Below are positions 57,437-64,000 of a stretch of DNA of 64,000 bases, piece by piece (position 1 is the first letter of the stretch; every line of letters begins with the position of its first letter). Source of the stretch: Aedes albopictus (Eukaryota; Arthropoda; Insecta; Diptera; Culicidae). Below the pieces are notes generated by a model. It had not been told where the DNA came from. It did not search any database and saw nothing but the letters and a program-made list of their open reading frames with translations. Made by a program: the position numbers and the translations under genes. Where the stretch lies: positions 12,540,252-12,604,251 of the forward strand of contig NC_085137.1 in the NCBI RefSeq assembly GCF_035046485.1, in the 5' to 3' direction.

Positions 57437-58394
57437 CACTCCAAAAAATCCAAACGTCAAGGTTATGTGAAAAATCACGTAGCACCGAAAATGCGTTCAT
57501 TTTCTTTAGTTCACCTGACGAAGGTAACAGTTACCAAATTATTGATGATTATCAAATGAAACCCCTGTTGCATTCACTCTGGTACCCGGTATCCCTTACG
57601 TGAAATTTCACGTAACCTGTTCATTTCATTGTAAAAGCCTTCTAGTTCATCCACCAGCAGCCTGGAGCCCAAACGATCAACAAGATGGCGGCAGTTGACA
57701 ATAAATCTACTTTTGTTACCAATTATTCTGCGTTTTAAACAACTGTAAGTAGTTAATATCAGAAATATTGAAATAATTGATAATCAATCATTGCTAGTGC
57801 TTCTCCAGGAATGGTGGACGCGGATTGTCATCGGCATTTAGGTATGCAGCAAAATGAAAATCGAGCTTGATGAAAAAAAAATAACTAGCTAGCCGAAAGT
57901 GATCTCGTTCGTGTTCAACCGTGTTTCAATTATTACGAATAAACATGGAATTGATATGATCAAGTTATTACTTTTATTGTTGTTCACAAAATTGATATAG
58001 TGACCACACCTACTTCCAACACTTCGTAGCGATAGTAAAACCCGTTCACGCTGGTTGTTTTGAATGGCGTGGATGCGGAGTTAGAAATCGCAAAAAGTGT
58101 TAGGAATTTGGTACGGCCACGGTATCAAACCCGCGATTCCTACATATATTTTTGATAAAAATTACTGAAATAATAATACCTTAAGTTTATAGTTGCCCTC
58201 TGTAAAAGGTACAGAAAAAGTCCGTAGTCGTTACGTGAAATATCACGTAGCTATCACGGGGACGACTGGTGGACTGATTATTCATGAGTTCATTTTCAGC
58301 TATCCATATTTCACTTAAGTGCTACGTGAAAAGTGCGATGGAAAAAAACCACGTATGTTTTCACGTAACAACGACGTTTGGATTGTTTTCAGTG
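57437..58394. mobile_element. TA element rich in ACGTGA/TCACGT (copy 2)
   Basis: CACTCCAAAAAATCCAAACG at the left and CGTTTGGATTGTTTTCAGTG at the right, with TA borders. Interior repeats of TTACGTGAAATTTCACGTAA type. Same family as 27563-28359. Confidence 0.75.
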
Positions 58395-58412
58395 TAGAAT
58401 ACTGTATTGTAT

Positions 58413-58525
58413 AGGGCACTGCATGAAATTCTCTCCTTCTTTTTCACTCTTACAGAAATTTTGTACACAACAAGGCCACGAAACGTCAAAATCCCATACA
58501 AAATCAAAACAGTGCAGTGCCCTAT
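58413..58525. mobile_element. AGGGCACTGCA MITE, copy 1
   Basis: AGGGCACTGCATG at the left, GTGCAGTGCCCT at the right. The interior is inverted relative to the copy at 59226. Confidence 0.6.
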
Positions 58526-58883
58526 ATACAGTCGAACTTCAATGTTCCGTGACTCGATATCGACTCATGGAGGTATTTTTCTCCCCACTGAAAAATAATT
58601 TCTGGATTACTATGATGGTCGCCCAAAAAACTTCACAAAGGATTATTCAGAGAAACAGACGTCACACTCTCATCGCCTCCCATCGATCACCTTTTTAACG
58701 GTTGATTCAAATATTCAGTAGTAGGTCGATTGACCACTCGCGGTGCTGTTATCGTTTTTGCCCCTGTTTGACGTTTACTCACTACCGCTATCTAGTGGCG
58801 GCCAGGCCAAACACAGTACGTGCAGCATTGGGCATTGGGATCACGTTTTCGTGACGATGTTTTTTTAATGAAATTTGTTCTAA

Positions 58884-59049
58884 GGCGCCGTCCACAAATT
58901 ACGTAACGCTCTAGGGGGAGGGGGGAGTATGGCTAAGCGTTACGGCTCATACAAAAAATTTAGGATTTTCATACAAAAAAGCGTTACGGAGGGGGATGGG
59001 GGGATCAAAAAAGGTCGATTTCAGCGTTACGTAATAAATGGATGCTGCC
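58884..59049. mobile_element. TAA-flanked MITE with GGCGCCGTCC end
   Basis: GGCGCCGTCCACAAATTACG at the left, diverged inverted copy ACGTAATAAATGGATGCTGCC at the right, TAA on both sides. AGCGTTACG motifs near both ends. Confidence 0.65.
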
Positions 59050-59225
59050 TAAGTGTTACGTCTGTTTCTCTGTGTTGACTACTTGATATAGTCCATTTTA
59101 CGAGCCGATTTTATGAATGAATTTTGACAGGAGGTAGCGTCCAATAACCCGTGAAAATCAATGTCATCATCAACATTGTTGTCACTTCGTAAAATGGCTC
59201 ATTTTCTTGAGCCGATGGTCCCTTC

Positions 59226-59340
59226 AATAGGACACTGCAATGTTTTGATTTTGTATGGGATTTTGACGTTTCCTGGCCTTGTTGTTTACAAAATTTCTGT
59301 AATAGTGAAAGAGAAGGAGGGAATTTCATGCAGTGCCCTA
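59226..59340. mobile_element. AGGGCACTGCA MITE, copy 2 (reversed)
   Basis: AATAGGACACTGCA at the left and TGCAGTGCCCTA at the right. Internal TTTTGATTTTGTATGGG matches copy 1 in reverse. Confidence 0.6.
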
Positions 59341-59378
59341 TATCGACTCATGGAGGTTTTACTGTATGAGCAGAAGTT

Positions 59379-59653
59379 TCCACACCGACGAACCGACGTG
59401 ACAGTGGTGTTTCAAAACTGTCCCCCCTCAATTTAACGGTCGACCAGCAAAGCGAGCGAACCCTTCTGTCAAATCAGCGCAGACGCGAACCTCTTCCTAT
59501 ATGAACACACAGGGGTTTGGGGTCAAGCTAGCAAATCAACGCGAACCGTTATAGAGGTGGCAATAGTGTTCGGATATTTTTCATCAGGGCGTCGCGGACA
59601 ACAAATTTGAATTTGTTTGTTCTAGCTGTCACGTCGGTTCGTCGGTGGTTTCC
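59379..59653. mobile_element. Inverted-repeat element
   Basis: CCGACGAACCGACGTGACAG is inverted at the right as CTGTCACGTCGGTTCGTCGG. Confidence 0.55.
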
Positions 59654-59832
59654 ATACGAAACCTATAGCAATCTAGCGAACTTAATCAACATGCACATGC
59701 ACAAGCAGCTTCTATGACACCGACTCATTGCTTTCTTCTTGGCTCTTATGTATCTTACAGAAAAACTTGTAGTTAGAAGACACAGAATGTTGCTAATTGA
59801 CAAATTGAGGGATGAATTTTTGAAAAAAATCG

Positions 59833-59905
59833 CGTTCTGGTGGGATTCGAACCCACGACCCCGTATTCGCTAGACCGGTGCTTTAACCAACTAAGCCCCA
59901 GAACA
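59833..59905 (-). pseudogene. tRNA-like sequence (AGC anticodon position), probably not functional
   Basis: On the minus strand, 73 bases fold as a tRNA. Acceptor TGTTCTG pairs with CAGAACG, with one wobble. D stem GCTT/AAGC and T arm GTGGG-TTCGAAT-CCCAC are good. The anticodon loop would be CTAGCGA (AGC). The anticodon stem pairs only with a bulged base and a G-U, and the first acceptor pair is T-G. It could be a decayed tRNA or a SINE head; box A and box B are both intact. Confidence 0.5.
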
Positions 59906-60018
59906 GGTGATAATTCTGCGGAATAGAAAGCCAAACTGAACCCGAGCCCTCACCATGAACATTCACTTTTTCAAGAACCATCTATCTCTCTTTCGGCTTA
60001 GATGTCAATCCACAACAC

Positions 60019-60222
60019 AGCCTCGTTTGTGCCCAACAACTACAAGTGAGAGCGTATTATTTTTATTTGAGCGTGCGACCGTGCCGAGCTCTCGACGCAT
60101 ACTGAATTAGACACCAGCAAACAGACTGCTTGGTGGCTAGGTATGCGGAGTGCGAGAGTAAGTCTCGGCTTCAAATAAAAATAATACGCTCTCACTTGTA
60201 GTTGTTGGGCACAAACGAGGCT
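60019..60222. mobile_element. Palindromic MITE with near-perfect 52-bp arms
   Basis: AGCCTCGTTTGTGCCCAACA at 60019 onward is matched by its complement ending at 60222. The arms include AGTGAGAGCGTATTATTTTT and its complement. Confidence 0.7.
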
Positions 60223-60723
60223 CATATTCAAAGTATTTTTGCATGATATGTTACTTGGGTAGGTTTTGCTATCGAAACGAAAATTTGCGGAGAAACCTGT
60301 GGGCTAAAAAAAGATCATGCTTTTGAAGGGCTGACCCCAAACTTTTGATCGTGAATGTATCAACTCCACAGTACTATTGTAATTGTATTCTATTTTTTCA
60401 AATCTTCAAAAATGTCTCGAAAAATGCATTTTGTGAATATTTTTATAGAAGCTTTAAGGAGCTCAGTCAATCGATACTTATCACCAATAGTTACTATAGT
60501 TTATTTCGCGTTTCCGTGCTCTACGCTCGTTCAAATCTTTCAGATTGAAAAAGGTTCCGTTTTCGGAGCCTTCGATCACGGGATTAGGGAAGTTCAAATC
60601 GAACCCACAGCTCCTGATTCATTACCAAAACGCAATTCGTAAATAAATCCCAAATCAAGTAAAACAATTACACGCTTTCTCTACAACGAATGAATTCTTC
60701 TCCGCATTTGCACCCTTTTTTAG

Positions 60724-61611
60724 ATTGACCCCGATGATCGCAGCACCGCCCCGAGGCATGTCTATCCTGGTAAACCACGCAGTGGCCTACTGGTGTGCAG
60801 CGAGAAGTCGAAACAGATGCTGGAAGCAATCGTGGACAATCAGTCCAAAATGATGGACAACCAGCAGAGAATGATGCAGATGATCATCGACACGATCTCC
60901 AACGTTCAGTACCTGACGCAAAGTTTCAAATCGAATGCAAAGGCTGCAGCAGCTGCTGCTGCATCTGCTGCCACGAATGCTCCAATGGCGGCGGCTCCGA
61001 TGGTTTTCAGCGCAGACATCATGGACCCGGTCAACTCGATTGAGGATCTGAACGCGTTGGAGGCCACGTTGAGCGATGACTCCGTCATGCAGCAGTACGT
61101 GGCCAAATTGAGCTTCATCTGCGGCAATAGCGGAAGGGCAAACGGAATCGATTGTTGCTACAAGCTGATAGACCACTTCGTAACTCGTCCATTCCTGGTG
61201 CAGTGTTCCTGGACCGGGAACTCTCGAACTACCGCACCAACGGACAACGGAAGTCAAGAATTATTCCCCGACATGGAAAACGGAAAATATGCCATCAAGT
61301 TCTACAAGAGATTCCGAGCCCTGTTTCTGAGGTTGATCATTCTGGCCGACAGTAGCTTCACGGAAATGGAATGCGAAAACTTTTTCAAACGGATCTTGAA
61401 GAACAGCAAGCAAAGGGTACTGTCCAAAATGAGCACCTCCAAACACCGGAACCGACCGAAGAATCTGAAATATAACATCCAACGACCCAGCGGCAGTGCC
61501 AGCACCAGTCAAGCACCTATGATGGAAGTGACGGACAACTCCGCTAGTGAGCCATTTAGTGTAGATGCTGTTTTTGGCCATTCGAGTCCTTTCGAACGAC
61601 CACCTAACTGA
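60724..61611 (+). CDS. Alternative 3' module with DUF4806
   Basis: A terminal exon of 295 codons starting IDPDD in phase 0 after CCTTTTTTAG and ending at a TGA. Residues about 24-70 (KQMLEAIVDN, MMDNQQRMMQMI) form a likely coiled coil. A polyalanine run follows. Residues about 98-215 match DUF4806: a start like PVNSIEDLNALE, a central CSWTG and a later FKRIL helix. DUF4806 is common at the C-terminus of insect proteins with DNA-binding or THAP-like N-termini; its function is unknown to me. A basic, Ser-rich tail follows. The frame is open back to the acceptor and contains no upstream ATG, which supports its being a downstream exon. Two AATAAA signals lie about 206-213 bases past the stop. Confidence 0.8.
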   Translation: MDPDDRSTAPRHVYPGKPRSGLLVCSEKSKQMLEAIVDNQSKMMDNQQRMMQMIIDTISNVQYLTQSFKSNAKAAAAAAASAATNAPMAAAPMVFSADIMDPVNSIEDLNALEATLSDDSVMQQYVAKLSFICGNSGRANGIDCCYKLIDHFVTRPFLVQCSWTGNSRTTAPTDNGSQELFPDMENGKYAIKFYKRFRALFLRLIILADSSFTEMECENFFKRILKNSKQRVLSKMSTSKHRNRPKNLKYNIQRPSGSASTSQAPMMEVTDNSASEPFSVDAVFGHSSPFERPPN

Positions 61612-61816
61612 ACTTTTCCGCAAGTTCCATCCCATCATATTACTTAATTCCGATTTTTAATAATTCGACTAACCATATAGGCACGTGATGCCTCGTTCCG
61701 GGACATTATTGCTTGAATGTTATTGTAGTGTGAAATTCGTCTTCGTAGTTCAAGCTGATCTAGTATTATAAGGTATATAATTCGTGGATAAACGAAAATG
61801 TCAAATTAATAATCAT

Positions 61817-61829
61817 AATAAAGAATAAA
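61817..61829 (+). terminator. Tandem poly(A) signals for the DUF4806 module
   Basis: Two AATAAA hexamers, at 61817-61822 and 61824-61829, downstream of the DUF4806 exon. Confidence 0.55.
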
Positions 61830-62442
61830 ATGTGCAAACAAAAACTTATAATCTTTCCATCAAAGTTAATTACATTTTATTTTAGGCTAGATGCGGAAGG
61901 AAGCTTTTTACCAAACAAAAAAGTAAGTAGAATTCTATGATAAGATTGATGTTATCGTTTATCTAGGCACATAAACAAAAACAAATCGCATCTGAACATG
62001 ACATTTGAATCACATTTTAATGACATGAATGAATATAAGAGCTTTATTTCTTTTAACAAAACTATCTTTTCGTGATAACCCTCTATCATAGAAGGCTCAA
62101 TGAAATCTTAAGCTACAGTACGCTTTTTATGTATATATGATTTAATTTCATCCCTTCCTTAAATTATTTGCATTTACGCTTAATTTTTCTTTACTGTATT
62201 CGTCATGCCTTCATCACTTGTAAGTGGCGTGCAGATTCAAAACTCTAATTGTAAAAAAAATCAAAACCCTTCCGCACCCTTCCGGTTCACAGCACTAGCA
62301 GTGAATTAATTATACTTGTGACAAAAGACTTCAACGAAAGTGAAAGAAACGAACCTTCGAGTGCTTCATGCTTATTACTCTGCCTCTTCGAAATATCTCC
62401 CATATCTCCAGCAAATGCATCTTCTCCGTATCGCCATTCCAG
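61830..62442. other. Intron between DUF4806 and C2HC modules
   Basis: AT-rich until about 62260. The C2HC frame is open from 62368, so part of 62368-62442 may be exonic if an upstream acceptor is used. Confidence 0.4.
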
Positions 62443-63411
62443 GAAATCTCCTCCAGCCTACCCGAGAAAGCCCCCCGAAGTTCCGAAACCGCCGACTGGG
62501 GTCGGTTCTCGGTCAGTGTAATCCCCGAAGCATCGCTGCTGGCCTCCACTAGCACACCGACCAACCTGGCCCAGCAGCAGCGTTGCCAGCACTGCATGAA
62601 AAAGATGAAGAAACCCTACAAACATCGGAACGGCAAGTGTCTGGAACCAAAGTATCGAGCCTCGAATCGACCAAAGTGCGCCTATTGCCATCAAACGTTT
62701 TCCAGCAGCAAAGGCATCCCGAGCCATCTGCGCAACAGCTGCCGTGTCTATCGGCAGGTCTGCGAAGCGAAGGGAATCAGCTTACCGCCTGCAGACCATT
62801 CTTCCTCTCCGTACGATACTTCTTCCGCCCCCAGCGAAACTCCGGAACCACCCGCGAGTTCAAACCCGAAACCCCTCCCAGTGCTTAAACCAACAAACTC
62901 CGAACAAAAACTGAAACGGCCAAGAACCGGCAACTGGACTCATACCATTGTGTGTCAGTATTGTAACAAAAAATTCCTAAAGAAATCCGCCCTCAACAGG
63001 CACGTGCAAAGGCAGTGTCTGGTGTGGGTCCGTAAGCAAACGGACAACCTTGCCAGCGTAAACTCAACCAAGGAAGTTACCACGGGGGTGCCGGTGCCGC
63101 TGCCAGCGCCATCCTCGTCGTCCGTCCCGGACGATAAAAGTGCCATCGTTAAGAAGGGTCAGCAACAGCAGCAGCAGCAACAGAAGCATGAGCAGGCGGA
63201 GGAGCAACGGCCGCCTCCGGCCGTGGTGGTGGAAGAGCTTACCAAGTGCGTCTACTGCCAGCAGAGTGTGGGCAAGAAAACGCGCTTCCAGCATCACAAC
63301 GGACGGTGCGTGCTGGGTCGGGTAAACGCCGAGCATCCGTGTCCGCACTGTCCGGAAGCATTCATGACCCGGAATCTGCTGCTGAAACATCGGTGCGATC
63401 CGGCGCAAAAG
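62443..63411 (+). CDS. Alternative 3' module with C2HC zinc fingers (continues past window)
   Basis: An open phase-0 exon of 323 codons to an AAAAG|GTAGGT donor. The acceptor used here is CGCCATTCCAG at 62442; it keeps phase 0, but the frame is open back to 62368, so the start is uncertain. It encodes CxxC...HxxxxC fingers: CQHC..HRNGKC, CAYCHQTF..HLRNSC, CQYCNKKF..HVQRQC and CVYC..HHNGRC. CPHCPEAF with KHRC is cut by the donor. Fingers 2 and 3 have the C-x2-C-x12-H-x4-C spacing also seen in Lola-type fingers. A Pro/Ser-rich spacer, a polyQ run (near 63163-63184) and acidic sequence separate them. Without splicing the frame would stop at 63480 after 22 more residues, so this is either a short terminal form or an internal exon. 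Confidence 0.75.
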
Positions 63412-63689
63412 GTAGGTGCTCTGATTATAAATATTTATGGGTATGATCATCGGAGTGATTTGAAATCGGGCGAATTCTAAATGGTATTTTTAATTTTATC
63501 CCCTGAGTAAAAATTTAAACTCATTAGATTTATGGAAAGGCGAAATTATAGAAAATGGGGTACAAGAAGCCAAAATGTTGATAGATAAAAATGAAAAAAA
63601 AAAAATCTTCGGATGTTTTCCAAGAAATCTTGCAAACTATGTATAGGTAATTATTATCCTGATAATTGAAAAGAAAATCCATTAGTACT

Positions 63690-64000
63690 TATTTTGGATT
63701 TACAGGTGGAATTCCCCCAGAAACTTATTCTGTGATTCCGCCAGGTATCCCTTGAAAATTCCTTCTGGAATGCATTCTTCTAGGGATTTTTCCAGGAATT
63801 TCTTTCTTTCTCCACCAATTTCTTCCAGTATTCCTCAGGGATTATTTCCGAGAAATTACTTCCTAGATTCCTCAAAAAACGGACAATTATTTCCGGGATT
63901 CCTCCAGAAATTTCTTTCGAGATTCAGGAATTTGTTGCGAGACTCCTCTATAAATTCTTCCTGGGATTCCTCAGAGTTCTTTTTCGGATTCCTCAGCGAG
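63690..64000. repeat. GGAATTCCTCC-type minisatellite at the window end
   Basis: Units such as GGAATTTCTTTC, GGGATTCCTCAGAG and GATTCCTCC. Same kind of array as 18790-20374. Confidence 0.7.

Larger units (their letters stand above)
8494..63411 (+). other. Composite ZAD locus with alternative 3' modules
   Basis: Two N-terminal exons are followed by seven independent C-terminal modules on the same strand. Exon 2 ends in phase 0 (CAG before GTGAGT), and every module begins in phase 0 directly after an AG acceptor. Six modules carry their own stop codon; the seventh ends in a donor leading out of the window. This layout matches the known architecture of insect lola and mod(mdg4), where a common N-terminal dimerisation domain is spliced to alternative DNA-binding exons. 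Here the shared domain would be ZAD, not BTB. Predicted products are about 454-748 residues. They are probably nuclear transcription or chromatin factors. That all modules share exons 1-2 is inference: some could belong to separate genes or be joined in trans. I do not recognise a named orthologue. Confidence 0.7.

Noticed and set aside
60787..61257. 156-codon minus-strand frame opposite the DUF4806 exon
   Set aside because: Antisense shadow; the plus-strand frame has DUF4806 similarity and splice signals.
1..64000. CRISPR array, operon or bacterial-type defence system
   Set aside because: Repeats are transposon ends, satellites or minisatellites with no regular spacer structure; gene structure is spliced and eukaryotic.

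Overview
The window looks like the nuclear genome of an Aedes mosquito (Ae. aegypti or a close relative). The basis is tRNA-headed SINEs that resemble Feilong, LOA-clade LINEs with RNase H, many short inverted-repeat transposons, and imperfect GGAATTCCTCC-type minisatellites. Species assignment is inference; no search was run. There is no bacterial gene organisation, operon or CRISPR array.

The only well supported host gene runs left to right and spans most of the window. A first coding exon (8494-8616) and a second (23192-23800), separated by a 14.6 kb transposon-filled intron, together encode a ZAD zinc-binding domain, a polyglutamine stretch and an acidic linker. Downstream lie seven separate coding modules, all on the + strand and all starting behind a phase-0 acceptor that fits the phase-0 donor of exon 2. 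Four are pipsqueak-type helix-turn-helix (HTH_psq) exons (28999, 35865, 45780, 47387). One is a two-exon FLYWCH zinc finger plus MULE-transposase module (52006-53595). One is a DUF4806 exon (60724-61611). The last is a C2HC zinc-finger exon (62443-63411) whose donor leads out of the window. Six of the seven end in their own stop codon. The simplest reading is a lola/mod(mdg4)-like locus in which one shared N-terminal dimerisation module is spliced to alternative DNA-binding C-termini, here with ZAD instead of BTB as the shared part and with three different domain families as alternatives. Shared use of exons 1-2 is inferred from phase, strand and order, not from transcripts.

The rest is intron or flank packed with mobile DNA. 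1-8250: MITEs, a 141-bp satellite split by a SINE, and an inverted-repeat element ending just upstream of the gene. 9.4-22.7 kb (intron 1): SINE, MITEs, a foldback-like element with a 9-bp target duplication, a copia fragment split by a 3.2 kb hAT-like insertion, a minisatellite, and a recent LTR element with identical LTRs. A perfect 397-bp palindrome (22776-23172) ends 18 bases before the exon 2 acceptor dinucleotide. 24.5-45.3 kb: TA-flanked elements that repeat a GGGGCA..ATGG..CAC motif, a LINE nested in a LINE, SINEs with clear target duplications, and a three-level nest at 41.5-43.1 kb. 48-60 kb: an AAGATGGCGGC-rich repeat, a second foldback-like element, piggyBac-like and TAA-flanked MITEs, and a tRNA-like sequence.

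The most interesting biology is the modular ZAD locus: tandem birth and decay of psq exons behind a conserved splice-acceptor tract, and capture of a transposase-derived FLYWCH-MULE module that has lost two of its three expected catalytic acidic residues.
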